Made by a program: the position numbers and the translations under genes
The notes under the pieces: generated by a model
What the model was told of the DNA's origin: nothing
Database searches by the model: none
The model's input: the letters and a program-made list of their open reading frames with translations, nothing else
Origin: Pseudomonas asturiensis
GTDB lineage: Bacteria; Pseudomonadota; Gammaproteobacteria; Pseudomonadales; Pseudomonadaceae
NCBI RefSeq assembly: GCF_900143095.1
Contig: NZ_FRDA01000005.1
Span: 124,001-188,000 of the forward strand
Direction of reading: 5' to 3'
DNA length: 64,000 nt
Shown: positions 34,288 to 43,308 of the stretch, in pieces
Layout of the letters: the number at the start of each line of letters is the position of its first letter
Position numbering within the stretch: the stretch's first letter is position 1

Positions 34288-36558
34288 ATGAGTCTGACCT
34301 CGCTGCATTGGGGCGCTTATCGCCCGCAGGTTGTGAATGGCAAGCTGCAAGCCTTGCAGCCTGTCGAGTGGGACAAGGACCCTTCGCCCATCGGTGACTC
34401 GGTGGCAGCGGCCATCACCTCGCCGACACGCATTCTGCGTCCGGCCGTGCGGCGCAGTTTTCTGGAGCACAAGGGCGGGCGTCCGCACTTGCGCGGGCAG
34501 GAGCCTTTCGTTGAGGTGTCGTGGGAGGTTGCACTGGATCTGGTCGCCCGTGAACTGAAACGGGTCAGGCAGGAGCACGGTAATCAGGCGATTTTTGGCG
34601 GCAGTTACGGGTGGGGCAGTGCCGGGCGCTTTCATCATGCCCAAAGCCAGTTACACCGTTTCCTCAACTGCATTGGCGGCTATGTGTCCAGCACCGACAG
34701 TTACAGCCTGGGTGCCGGACGGGTGCTTATGCCGCATATTGTCGGCAGCATGGATTGGCTGCTGGCGGCTCATACCTCATGGAAAAACCTCGCCGAAAAT
34801 TGCGAGCTGTTCGTCGCGTTCGGCGGCCTGCCTGCCAAGAACGCCCAGACCAGCCCAGGCGGCGCAACGGATCACCTGCTTGCCGACGCACTGCAAAAAA
34901 TGTCTGACGCAGGTGTGCAGTTCGTCAACGTCAGTCCGTTGCGTGAAGACCTTGCAGGCCCTGCGCAGATCCAGTGGCTGCCGGTCAGGCCCGGCAGCGA
35001 CACGGCTTTGATGATGGCGCTGTCCTACGTGCTGATCACCGAGAACCTGCACAACGAGTCGTTCCTTCAACGCTACACCGTTGGCTATGAACGCTTTCGC
35101 GCTTACCTGCTCGGCCACACCGACAACCAACCGAAAAGCCCGGACTGGGCCGCAGCGCTGACGGATATTCCCTCAGAACAGATCGTCCAGCTGGCGCGCC
35201 AGATGGCCAGCAAGCGAACCATGATCAACGTTGCCTATTCGTTGCAGCGCTCGGTGCATGGCGAGCAGCCGTTCTGGATGACCGTGACCCTCGCTGCATT
35301 GCTGGGGCAGATCGGCCTGCCCGGTGCAGGCTTCGGCCTGGGATATGGCTGTATGAACAACACCGGCAGCGGACGCAAGGCGTTCTCCGGGCCGCGCTTT
35401 TCCCAAGGCAGCAACCCGGTCAAGGCGTTCATCCCGGTGGCGCGGGTGACCGACATGTTGCTCAACCCCGGCACCCCGTTCGATTACAACGGCCAGCGCC
35501 ATACCTATCCCGACATCAAGCTGGTGTACTGGGCAGGCGGAAACATCTTCCATCACCATCAGGACCTCAACCGACTGCTGGGAGCCTGGCAGCATCCGCA
35601 GACCATCATCGTTCACGAGCAGTTCTGGACCGCGCAGGCCAAGTACGCCGATATAGTATTGCCCGCGACCACTGCGCTGGAGCGTGATGACATCGGCAGT
35701 TCGGCGTCAGACCGGTTCATGATCGCCATGCAGCAGGCCATTGAGCCTGTAGGCAAATCCCGCGATGACTACACGATCTTCTCCGATTTGGCCAAGCGCA
35801 TGGGCGTTGCCGAGACGTTCACCGAAGGCCGCGATGCCCAGGCCTGGCTGCGATTCATCTATGACGATTCCCGCCAGCGTGCCGAGTCGTTTGGGATCGC
35901 GTTGCCAGCGTTCGACCAGTTCTGGCGCGATGGCCTGTTGGAAATCGACTTTCCAGAAACCGACAATGTGCTGCTCAAGGCCTTTCGGGATGACCCGGAT
36001 GCCCATCCGCTGCCGACGCCGTCCGGGCGTATCGAAATCTTTTCCGAGCGCATAGCCGGATTTGGTTATGCAGACTGTCCCGGGCACCCGGTGTGGCTGG
36101 ATAAACCTGCGCCTGCCTTCGCCTTGCACCTGCTGTCCAACCAGCCCAAGACCCGGCTGCACAGCCAGTATGACCACGGCAGCTATAGCCGTTCTTCGAA
36201 GATCCGCGAGCGCGAGCCGCTGACCATGAACCCGAAAGACGCGCAGGTACGCGGGATTGTCGATGGCGATGTGATCAAGGTTTTCAATGAGCGTGGCGCG
36301 TTTCTGGCCGGGGTGATCGTGTCCGAGGGTATTCGGCCCGGCGTGGTGCAGATCGCGACCGGTGCGTGGTTCGATCCGCTGGTGCGGGGCGAACGGGGCA
36401 GCCTGGAGAAGCACGGCAATCCCAACGTCATCACGCGGGACGTCGGTGCGTCGAGCCTGTCGCAAGGTTGCTCGGCACAGACAGCGTCGGTGGAAATCGT
36501 CAAATGCAATGAGCCGCTGCCATCGGTCACGGCGTTCGAGCCGCCACCGATGGCATGA
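34288..36558 (+). CDS. Molybdopterin-dependent S- or N-oxide reductase, BisC/TorA family
   Basis: The ATG at 34288 follows AAGGAG and gives 756 residues. The protein matches the DMSO/biotin-sulfoxide reductase family: GGSYGWGSAGRFHHAQSQLH, the likely molybdenum-ligand serine near residue 140 (TDSYSLGAGRV), LPGAGFGLGYG, WAGGNIFHHHQDLN and the C-terminal cofactor-binding RLHSQYDHGSY. No Tat leader and no iron-sulfur Cys motif are present at the N-terminus, so it should be a cytosolic BisC-like enzyme. In this island it may reduce biotin, methionine or other sulfoxides so their sulfur can be used. Its stop codon abuts the end of the convergent SfnB-like gene with no gap. Confidence 0.9.
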   Translation: MSLTSLHWGAYRPQVVNGKLQALQPVEWDKDPSPIGDSVAAAITSPTRILRPAVRRSFLEHKGGRPHLRGQEPFVEVSWEVALDLVARELKRVRQEHGNQAIFGGSYGWGSAGRFHHAQSQLHRFLNCIGGYVSSTDSYSLGAGRVLMPHIVGSMDWLLAAHTSWKNLAENCELFVAFGGLPAKNAQTSPGGATDHLLADALQKMSDAGVQFVNVSPLREDLAGPAQIQWLPVRPGSDTALMMALSYVLITENLHNESFLQRYTVGYERFRAYLLGHTDNQPKSPDWAAALTDIPSEQIVQLARQMASKRTMINVAYSLQRSVHGEQPFWMTVTLAALLGQIGLPGAGFGLGYGCMNNTGSGRKAFSGPRFSQGSNPVKAFIPVARVTDMLLNPGTPFDYNGQRHTYPDIKLVYWAGGNIFHHHQDLNRLLGAWQHPQTIIVHEQFWTAQAKYADIVLPATTALERDDIGSSASDRFMIAMQQAIEPVGKSRDDYTIFSDLAKRMGVAETFTEGRDAQAWLRFIYDDSRQRAESFGIALPAFDQFWRDGLLEIDFPETDNVLLKAFRDDPDAHPLPTPSGRIEIFSERIAGFGYADCPGHPVWLDKPAPAFALHLLSNQPKTRLHSQYDHGSYSRSSKIREREPLTMNPKDAQVRGIVDGDVIKVFNERGAFLAGVIVSEGIRPGVVQIATGAWFDPLVRGERGSLEKHGNPNVITRDVGASSLSQGCSAQTASVEIVKCNEPLPSVTAFEPPPMA

Positions 36559-37734
36559 TCAAACACCGGCGTTGCGTGCAGCGAAAGCGGCCTTGCCGAC
36601 GCCGATCAGCACGGCGTCGTTCTGCGGCGTATGAACCCGGCCACACAGCACGTTGCGGTAGTGACGCTGCAGCGGATTGCTGCGCGACAGCCCCGGATTG
36701 CCGGACGCTTCGATGGCCAGCTCCACGGCGCGTATCGCATTGCCGGTCACCAGGTATTTGAGCTGTCCGGCATGCTGCGCAGGCGTCAGGCCCTGAACCG
36801 CTGCATCCAGCAGGCTGCGGTTGGCGAACAGCAGCGTGTCGATGTGTCCGACGATTTCCTGAAACCGCGGCAGGGTCGAGAGCGCCGCACCGAGGTTGGA
36901 CGGCTTGCGCTGTTCCAGCCAGTCCACAAGCCAGTCGCGGGCGGACCGGGCAATCCCGTCGTACACCGATGACAGCAGCACCGACATCCACAACGGACCC
37001 GCAGGGTCCAGATCCGGCTTTGGCGCGCTCCATGGGCTGACGCTCACCGCGTGCTCCAACGGCACCCGCACATCGTCGAAACGAATCTCGTGGCTGTTGG
37101 TGGCGCGCATGCCCAGATGGTCCCAGTCCTCGATGATCTGAATGCCGGGTGTGTCCTTGTGCACCAGCCAGGTGCCGACCAAGGGGTCTTCGTCATCGCT
37201 GCGGCCCCACACGGCAAACCAGGTCAGGCCATGGCTGCCGGTGGAATAGATCTTGGTGCCGCTGATGCGCCAGCCGTCGGCAGTACGCCGCGCGACAGTG
37301 CCCGGCAAACCGCCACGTGCCGGTGTGCCCAGGTCGGGTTCGACACGCAGAGCGTTGATCAGCGCGCCGTCGCGGACCGCCTCCTCGCCGACCCGTACTC
37401 TCAGGTCGCGGGGCCAATTCACGTTTTCCTGCAAGCGGGCGTGCTGCAGGTATTGCATCACCAGAATCAATGCCGTGGAGGGCTCTCCTTGGGCGACCGC
37501 GCTGATGACCTGCTGCGCCCGCGACAGATCCCCACCACCACCGCCCAGTTCGGTCGGTACGACAAGGCCCAGCAAACCATGCTGGTGCAGCAGGCTGAAG
37601 TTGGCGTGCGGAAAGGCAGCGCTGGTGTCGTAGTGCTCGGCGGTTTCGGCCAGCGTCGCCGTCAGGCTGTTCAGCCGGGCGCTAAAGGCGGCGTCCGACT
37701 CAGGCAACTGTTGACGAAGGGTAGAAGGGCTCAT
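36559..37734 (-). CDS. SfnB-like sulfur-acquisition oxidoreductase (acyl-CoA dehydrogenase fold)
   Basis: The ATG at 37734 gives 391 residues; 67 upstream codons are discarded. The flavin acyl-CoA-dehydrogenase fold is seen in LLGLVVPTELGGGGGDLSRAQQVISAVAQGEPSTAL, GWRISGTKIYSTGSHGLTWFAVWGR, GMRATNSHEIRFDDVRVPLEHAV and the SGNPGLSRSNPLQRHYRNVLCG block. The catalytic glutamate of true acyl-CoA dehydrogenases is not obvious, which fits the SfnB/DszC-type group that acts on sulfur compounds with reduced flavin and oxygen. It forms a minus-strand unit with the second binding-protein gene, 52 bases upstream. Confidence 0.87.
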   Translation of the reverse strand: MSPSTLRQQLPESDAAFSARLNSLTATLAETAEHYDTSAAFPHANFSLLHQHGLLGLVVPTELGGGGGDLSRAQQVISAVAQGEPSTALILVMQYLQHARLQENVNWPRDLRVRVGEEAVRDGALINALRVEPDLGTPARGGLPGTVARRTADGWRISGTKIYSTGSHGLTWFAVWGRSDDEDPLVGTWLVHKDTPGIQIIEDWDHLGMRATNSHEIRFDDVRVPLEHAVSVSPWSAPKPDLDPAGPLWMSVLLSSVYDGIARSARDWLVDWLEQRKPSNLGAALSTLPRFQEIVGHIDTLLFANRSLLDAAVQGLTPAQHAGQLKYLVTGNAIRAVELAIEASGNPGLSRSNPLQRHYRNVLCGRVHTPQNDAVLIGVGKAAFAARNAGV

Positions 37735-37786
37735 GCGGGGTCCTTTCGCAGTGGGGCAGCAAGCGGGTATGCGTTGAAAAGGCTGA

Positions 37787-38776
37787 TCATTGGCGGGCGG
37801 TCTGGGCAATCCGAGGCCGCGCCACGTTGAAGCTTTTATCGAAACCTGTCGAGACGTCGATCGGCTTACTGAGAATGCCTTCGGCCAGATACGTATCCGC
37901 GGTGACCTGCAGACCCTGAATGATCGTGTCATCAATCAGCGTGCGCTGCATCTTCGTGGCCTTGGCAACTGACAGGTGCACCTCAAGCGGCAGTCCGGTG
38001 ACCCTGGCTTGAGCGGCAGCGTATTCCTCGGGATGAGCGTTGGTCCAGTTGAAGGCGCGTTCGACCCTGGCGACGAAGTCGTCCAGTTGCGCACGCTTGC
38101 CGTCGATGGCCTTGCGGGTCGCGGCGAGGTAAAGGTGATTGCTCAACAGCTCGCTGCCGCTGACCAGCACACGCGCGTCGTTCTGGCTGATGGAAATGGT
38201 GGTGTAGGGATCCCAGGTCGCCCAGGCATCGGCGTCGCCACTGTCCAGCAGCAGCCTTGATTCACTGGGCAGCAGGTTGATGAACGTAACGTCGCTGGTC
38301 TTCAGGCCGGCCTCATGCAAGGCGCGGATCGCAAGGTAATGCCCGATGGAGCCGCGACCGGTGACGATGCGTTTACCCTTGAGGTCGGCGACGGTCTTGA
38401 TCGGCGAGTTTTTTGACACCAGCAAGGCGGTGGTGAAGCGGCCTTGTGCGTGGGTGATGCTGACCACTTTCAGCGGCGCGCCCGCGCCCAGCGCAAACAC
38501 GTAAGGCGCATCGCCCAAGGCGCCGATGTCCACCGCACCGGCATTCAGTGCCTCACCCAGCGGGGCGGCGGACGGGAATTCCGAGAACTGAATGTCATAG
38601 GGCACGTCCTTGAGCTCGCCGGACACCTGTAACAGCACTTTCAACAGGGACTTCTGGTTGGCAACCAATAATGGCGCCAGCTCCGCAGCCAGGGTCTGCT
38701 GACTGGCGAGCAGGCTCAGCAAAGTGGCGAGCAACAGGCTTTTCAGGGGTGTGGTGGTCTTGAAGAAAGGCGCCAT
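37787..38776 (-). CDS. Periplasmic aliphatic-sulfonate-type binding protein (SsuA-like), second copy
   Basis: The start at 38776 follows GGAG at a ten-base spacing and gives 329 residues with a signal peptide (KSLLLATLLSLLASQQTLA). SsuA-type motifs: FPSAAPLGEALNAGAVDIGALGDAPYVFALGAGAPLKVV, KGKRIVTGRGSIGHYLA, LLLDSGDADAWATWDPYTT. It differs clearly from the first copy, so the pair is not a recent duplication. It is followed by the SfnB-like gene and preceded by the rhodanese/dioxygenase operon on the same strand; all four may be one transcript. Confidence 0.88.
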   Translation of the reverse strand: MAPFFKTTTPLKSLLLATLLSLLASQQTLAAELAPLLVANQKSLLKVLLQVSGELKDVPYDIQFSEFPSAAPLGEALNAGAVDIGALGDAPYVFALGAGAPLKVVSITHAQGRFTTALLVSKNSPIKTVADLKGKRIVTGRGSIGHYLAIRALHEAGLKTSDVTFINLLPSESRLLLDSGDADAWATWDPYTTISISQNDARVLVSGSELLSNHLYLAATRKAIDGKRAQLDDFVARVERAFNWTNAHPEEYAAAQARVTGLPLEVHLSVAKATKMQRTLIDDTIIQGLQVTADTYLAEGILSKPIDVSTGFDKSFNVARPRIAQTARQ

Positions 38777-38853
38777 GGATGGGGAACTCCGTAATATCAA
38801 ACAAAACGTAACTCACTGGAGGAACACTATTGTTGTAGGCGGCGGTTCGATCC

Positions 38854-40437
38854 TCAGATCACCCGAAACCCATGTGTCCCGTCGCGGCCCAGTTGCTCGA
38901 CCAGACCAAACTCCCAATCCAGGTACGCCTGCATCGCGGCCTTGGGCGCGTCGGTGCCTTCGTAAGGACGGCGGTAACGGTCGATACGCGGCGACGCCAG
39001 ACGCGTTTCGCCGTGTTCCAGTGCAAACCCGGCCTTGACCCAACTGGCCGTGCCGCCCTCCAGCACAAACACCGGCCGGTCCGTAAGGGCCTCGACGTCG
39101 GCGGCTGCGAAGCGTGCCAGACGACTGCTGCCGCAGGTCAGCACATAGCGCTCGGCCGCGGGCACTTTCGCCAATGCCTGTTCGAGGTCAGCCCGCAGGC
39201 TCCACCAGGCGCCGGGAATGTGCTGCTTCACGTAATTGGCGCTGGTCGTGAAATCCAGCACCGCAACGCCGTCGTGTGCCTGCCATTGGGCAAGCGTCTG
39301 GGCGCTGATGAACTCCACCTGCGCAGGTGAAGGGAAGGGCGCGTCCCAGTCGCCTTGTTCAGAGAAATCCGGCGCGTGCAGGCCATCGATGACCGACACA
39401 TCCCAACCCAGTTGTGCCAGCCACGACGCCGACATGTTGGCGCGCACGCCGTCGTCGTCCACCAGCACGATTCGCGCGCCACGGACGCTGGCGTAGTGGT
39501 CGGTTTCCTGCACCAATTGCCCGCCGGGTGTCGAACGCGCTCCGGGCAAATGGCCCTTGGCAAACTCCTCCGGCGTGCGTACATCGAACAGGTACGTCGT
39601 GCGCGTCGTCTGCGCCTGCCAGCCTTGCAGATCAGTCCGGCTGGCACGCTGCACGCCTGCGCGATCGGCCACCTTGCGAGCATCGGCGCTGGCAGAGTCG
39701 CGGGTCTTTTCGCTCACCTCGGCGAAGCGCCTGTTCTGCCCATGGTCCAGTGTTTGATCGGCGAGCAGCCAGCCGATGGTGCCGTTACGCAGCGCGTGTA
39801 CCTGATTGGGCAGTCCTGCGTTGATCAACGACTGGGTGCCGATGATGCTGCGGGTACGGCCCGCGCAATTGACGATAATTCGGGTGTTCGGGTCCGGTGC
39901 CAATTCGCGGGCGCGCAGCACCAGTTCCGCGCCGGGCACGCTGATACCGCCGGGGATGCTCATGGTCTGGTACTCGTCGTAGCGGCGCGCATCGAGCACC
40001 ACCACATCGGCCTGGCTGTCGAGCAACACTTTGACCTCTTGCGCGGCCAGCGATGGTGTGGCGCGATGATGCTCCACCAGTTCGCCAAACGCCTTGCTCG
40101 GCACATTGACGTCGATAAACAGCTCGCCACCGGCCTCGCGCCAGCCCTGCAGACCGCCGTCGAGCAGCTTCACATCGCTGTAACCCAAGGCTTGCAAGCG
40201 TTGCAGGGCAATATCGGCCAGGCCTTCGCCGTTGTCGTACAGCGTGATGGCGGTGTCCCGCCGGGGGATGCGCGAGAACACCTCCAGCTCCAGTTTCGAC
40301 AGCGCAATGTTGGCGGCAAACAGCGGATGCGCTTGCGCAAACGGCGCTTCTTCGCGCACATCAACCAGCGCCAGTTCCTGACGGTCCAGCAACGCCTGGC
40401 GAATCTCGGTGAAGGATCGGGTTGCGTGTGCGGTCAT
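38854..40437 (-). CDS. Four-module rhodanese-like sulfurtransferase
   Basis: The 527-residue protein contains four consecutive rhodanese modules (about 1-110, 120-230, 265-360, 370-475). Modules 2 and 4 carry an active-loop cysteine (C191 in IIVNCAGRTRS, C435 in YVLTCGSSRLA), while the equivalent positions in modules 1 and 3 are Asp (D68 in LYDNGEG, D327 in LVDDDGVRA). Paired inactive-active modules resemble two fused thiosulfate sulfurtransferases. The protein lacks a signal peptide and should be cytosolic. It overlaps the upstream cupin dioxygenase gene by ATGA; P. aeruginosa PA2603-PA2602 show the same pairing. A role in sulfane-sulfur transfer or persulfide disposal is likely. Confidence 0.92.
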   Translation of the reverse strand: MTAHATRSFTEIRQALLDRQELALVDVREEAPFAQAHPLFAANIALSKLELEVFSRIPRRDTAITLYDNGEGLADIALQRLQALGYSDVKLLDGGLQGWREAGGELFIDVNVPSKAFGELVEHHRATPSLAAQEVKVLLDSQADVVVLDARRYDEYQTMSIPGGISVPGAELVLRARELAPDPNTRIIVNCAGRTRSIIGTQSLINAGLPNQVHALRNGTIGWLLADQTLDHGQNRRFAEVSEKTRDSASADARKVADRAGVQRASRTDLQGWQAQTTRTTYLFDVRTPEEFAKGHLPGARSTPGGQLVQETDHYASVRGARIVLVDDDGVRANMSASWLAQLGWDVSVIDGLHAPDFSEQGDWDAPFPSPAQVEFISAQTLAQWQAHDGVAVLDFTTSANYVKQHIPGAWWSLRADLEQALAKVPAAERYVLTCGSSRLARFAAADVEALTDRPVFVLEGGTASWVKAGFALEHGETRLASPRIDRYRRPYEGTDAPKAAMQAYLDWEFGLVEQLGRDGTHGFRVI

Positions 40438-41048
40438 CGGGTCAGACTTCCTGTCGGCTGTGCAAGAGAAGGGCTAGCGGTGGCGTTGGAATAGCCGGAG
40501 ATAAACAGTTTTTCGCTGCCGTCCAGTGCGTAGACGGCGCGCCGTACCTGGCCGATGTCGGCGCCGTACACATGGATGCTGATCGAGACCTGATCGCTGA
40601 AGGCGTTGCTGACCTGATGCACATCGTTGTGCTGTGGCGATAACGCTTCGACCTGACCTGGCACCAGACGCACAGCCGGGCCTTGCCGTTCAAGGCGTCC
40701 GTCCTGACCGCGCACATAACCCTGGGCGTCTTCGGCACCGCGCAGCATGCCGATCAGCCCCCAGACGCGGTGGTCGTGAATCGGTGTGCGTTGGCCCGGC
40801 CCCCAGACAAAACTCACCACCGAGAAGCGCTGTTGCGCGTCGGCGTGCAGCAGAAATTGCTGGTAGCGGGTCGGGTCGGGCGTGGCGAATTCATCGGGCA
40901 ACCAGTCGTCATGGCTGACCAGTTGCGCAAGCAGTCTGCTACCGCGACGCAGCACATCGCTCTCATGGGTGTCGCTGTTGATGAGTTCAGTCAGTGCATC
41001 GATGAAGGCCCCGAGTCGTTCGGGGTGTCGGTTCCGGGTCATGTCCAT
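40434..41048 (-). CDS. 3-mercaptopropionate/cysteine dioxygenase (cupin thiol dioxygenase)
   Basis: The 204-residue cupin has the three iron-binding histidines: H91 and H93 (TPIHDHRVWGLIGMLRGAE) and H144 (PQHNDVHQVSNAF), plus R61 in TRYQQFLLHA typical of the Arg-type thiol dioxygenases. It resembles PA2602 of P. aeruginosa, characterised as 3-mercaptopropionate dioxygenase, more than mammalian CDO. It oxidises a thiol to the sulfinate. Its TGA overlaps the ATG of the rhodanese, so the two are made together. Divergent from the LysR gene across 202 AT-rich bases. Confidence 0.9.
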   Translation of the reverse strand: MDMTRNRHPERLGAFIDALTELINSDTHESDVLRRGSRLLAQLVSHDDWLPDEFATPDPTRYQQFLLHADAQQRFSVVSFVWGPGQRTPIHDHRVWGLIGMLRGAEDAQGYVRGQDGRLERQGPAVRLVPGQVEALSPQHNDVHQVSNAFSDQVSISIHVYGADIGQVRRAVYALDGSEKLFISGYSNATASPSLAQPTGSLTR

Positions 41049-41119
41049 TCCACAGCAGTGTCGAGTAGATAGATGGATATAAGCATAATTATTGTATTTA
41101 ATATGCTTTTTTTTAATGA

Positions 41120-41138
41120 TTAGGTTAGAACGAAAACG
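41120..41138 (+). promoter_or_regulatory. Island promoter element, copy 2
   Basis: TTAGGTTAGAACGAAAACG lies between the divergent dioxygenase and LysR genes and matches 15 of 19 bases of the element at 32996-33014, in the same orientation. It sits 113-131 bases before the LysR start, a position suited to autoregulation and control of the divergent operon. Confidence 0.45.
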
Positions 41139-41250
41139 TCTTTCGCCGCTGACTGTTCCGGCTTATGTTTCAAGCGTGGGCTATCCACGAACGGCCGTTG
41201 GCACTATGCTTTTTGCCTATGTTCCTCTTATATTTTTATGTGCGGTCCGA

Positions 41251-42156
41251 ATGAAAATTGATGATATCGATGCGTTCGTTGCAGTAATTCGCTGCCAGTC
41301 GATCAGCCTCGCGGCCGAGTCGCTGGACCTGACGCAGCCCGCCATTACGCGCCGGGTGCAGAATTTCGAGCACGCCCTGGGTGTCGAGCTGTTCGATCGC
41401 AACACCAAGCCGCTCAAGCCCACGCCCATGGGTATCCAGGTTTATCAGAAGTGCCTTGCGATCCTGCGCGAGATGGACGCGCTGCGCGAATTGGTGGCCA
41501 GTGACACACCGCCCAGCGGACTTTTGCGTCTGGGTGTGCCACAGACCATTGGTGATGTGGTGCTGCTTGATGCGCTCAAACAACTGCGCGGCGAATATCC
41601 CGACTTGCGCGCGCAAGTGAGTACCGGGTGGGGCAGTTACCTGATCGGCAAGATCGAAAACGGCGAGCTTGACGCCGCCGCTGCGCTGTTCCCGGCAGGC
41701 AAGATCTTCCCGGAAAACATCGTGGCGCATTCCATCGGCAAGATGGAGCTGGTGGTGGTTGGTGCGAAAAACACCGTGTCGAAAAAGCCTGTCAGGCTCG
41801 CCGACTGCTACGAACAGGGCTGGGTGCTGAATCCGGACGGTTGCGGTTTCCGGTCCGGGCTGCAACGCACCTTGTCCGATCAGGGCCTGAGCATGAAGGT
41901 CAATCTGGAAACCTTCGGCACCGAGCTGCAACTGGGGCTGGTGGCCGATGGCATGGGGTTGGGCCTGGTGCCGCGCCCATTGCTGGAACGCAGTATTCAT
42001 CGCGATCAACTGGCGGTCGTGCCTTTGAAAGACTTCAAACCGGTGCTGGATCTGTGGCTGTTCTACCCGCGTTTTCTGGGCAACCTGCAAGGGCCGGTGG
42101 AGGCTTTCGGCGCGTTGGTCGCGCGGTCGCTGGATCAGGTTTCAGCAGCGGCGTGA
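41251..42156 (+). CDS. LysR-type regulator, likely regulator of the sulfur island
   Basis: The ATG at 41251 gives 301 residues; an open frame continues 53 codons upstream through AT-rich promoter sequence and is not coding. N-terminal helix-turn-helix: DAFVAVIRCQSISLAAESLDLTQPAITRRVQNFEHALG. The effector domain opens with GLLRLGVPQTIGDVVLLDAL. It lies between the thiol dioxygenase operon (divergent) and the SsuD-like gene (convergent), the arrangement of P. aeruginosa PA2601, so it is the best candidate for local control. Confidence 0.88.
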   Translation: MKIDDIDAFVAVIRCQSISLAAESLDLTQPAITRRVQNFEHALGVELFDRNTKPLKPTPMGIQVYQKCLAILREMDALRELVASDTPPSGLLRLGVPQTIGDVVLLDALKQLRGEYPDLRAQVSTGWGSYLIGKIENGELDAAAALFPAGKIFPENIVAHSIGKMELVVVGAKNTVSKKPVRLADCYEQGWVLNPDGCGFRSGLQRTLSDQGLSMKVNLETFGTELQLGLVADGMGLGLVPRPLLERSIHRDQLAVVPLKDFKPVLDLWLFYPRFLGNLQGPVEAFGALVARSLDQVSAAA

Positions 42157-42219
42157 CGCGTACTGCAGGCAGGCGATGGCACCTGCCTGTGTTCCCTGTC
42201 TATGTCGTCTGCTGGTGGC

Positions 42220-43308
42220 TCAGGCAACTTGCTCGCGGGCCTCGCGCTCGCGCCGGGCAACCAGTTCGCGGGTCAGCGGGATCAGCTTTTTGCCGTAATC
42301 GATGGCGTCATCCAGCGGGTCGAAGCCGCGAATCAGGAAGGTCGTAATCCCCAGGTCGTAGTAGTCCAGCAGCGCTTCAGCGACCTGTTCGGGTGTGCCG
42401 ACCAGTGAGGTCGAGTTGCCCTGAGCGCCCAGCAGACCGGCTATACCTGTCCACAAGCGCTTGTCCAGACGCGAGCCTTGCGCCGCCGCGGCCAGCAGGC
42501 GACGCGAGCCTTCGTTCGGCGGCTCACGACGCACAAAACCGTTGCTCTCGGCCAATGCCCTGGCCTTTTCCAGAATACTGTCGGCACGTGCCCAGGCCTG
42601 CGCTTCGGTGTCAGCCAGAATCGGTCGCAGCGACAGGCTGAAACGAATGGTGCGACCATGTTTGGCCGCTTCGGCGCGTACCTGTTTGACCACGTCTCGC
42701 ACTTGTTCGTACGTCTCGCCCCACAGCGCGTAAACGTCGGCATGTTTACCTGCCACGGCAATCGCAGCGGCTGACGATCCCCCGAAGTACAGCGGAATGT
42801 GTGGCTGCTGTGGCGACTTCACCAGTGAGTGCGCACCTTCAAACTGGTAGTACGTGCCCTTGTGGTCGAACGGTTCATCGCGTGTCCACTCCTGGCGCAC
42901 CACGCTGAGGTATTCGTCGCTGCGTGCGTAGCGCTCGTCCTTGCCGATATGACTGCCGTCGGCACGCAGTTCCTTGTCGTCGCCGCCGGTGATGATATGG
43001 ACCGCTGTGCGCCCGCCGTTGAACACATCCAGCGTCGCGAACTGGCGGGCTGCGACGGTCGGCGAAATGAAGCCGGGACGATGCGCGATCAGAAACTTCA
43101 GTGTGCGGGTCACACTGGCAGCGTGCGCAGCCACCAGTGTGCTGTCCGGGCTGTTGGAATGGTAGGCGATCAATGCCCGGTCGAAACCTGAGTCTTCATG
43201 AGCCTTGGCGACTTGCCGCACGTAGTCGGGCTGGATGGTCGCGCCACTGCGTGGATGGATTTCCGATCCGGGCTGCGTGGCGATGTAGCCAATGAATTCG
43301 ATACTCAT
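42220..43308 (-). CDS. FMNH2-dependent alkanesulfonate monooxygenase (SsuD/MsuD family)
   Basis: The 362-residue luciferase-like protein starts after an AGGAG site. Family marks: HEDSGFDRALIAYHSNSPDS, LKFLIAHRPGFISPTVAARQFATLD, GRTAVHIITGGDDKELRADG and the substrate/flavin region around LSLRPILAD. SsuD-type enzymes cleave the C-S bond of alkanesulfonates to an aldehyde and sulfite, using reduced flavin from a separate reductase (SsuE or MsuE), which is not encoded here. It is divergent from ssuCB, across the AT-rich control region. Confidence 0.92.
   Translation of the reverse strand: MSIEFIGYIATQPGSEIHPRSGATIQPDYVRQVAKAHEDSGFDRALIAYHSNSPDSTLVAAHAASVTRTLKFLIAHRPGFISPTVAARQFATLDVFNGGRTAVHIITGGDDKELRADGSHIGKDERYARSDEYLSVVRQEWTRDEPFDHKGTYYQFEGAHSLVKSPQQPHIPLYFGGSSAAAIAVAGKHADVYALWGETYEQVRDVVKQVRAEAAKHGRTIRFSLSLRPILADTEAQAWARADSILEKARALAESNGFVRREPPNEGSRRLLAAAAQGSRLDKRLWTGIAGLLGAQGNSTSLVGTPEQVAEALLDYYDLGITTFLIRGFDPLDDAIDYGKKLIPLTRELVARREREAREQVA

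Noticed and set aside
40950..41250. 53-codon upstream extension of the LysR gene at 41251
   Set aside because: The extension runs through AT-rich promoter DNA with no similarity to LysR N-termini; the ATG at 41251 begins exactly at the helix-turn-helix domain.
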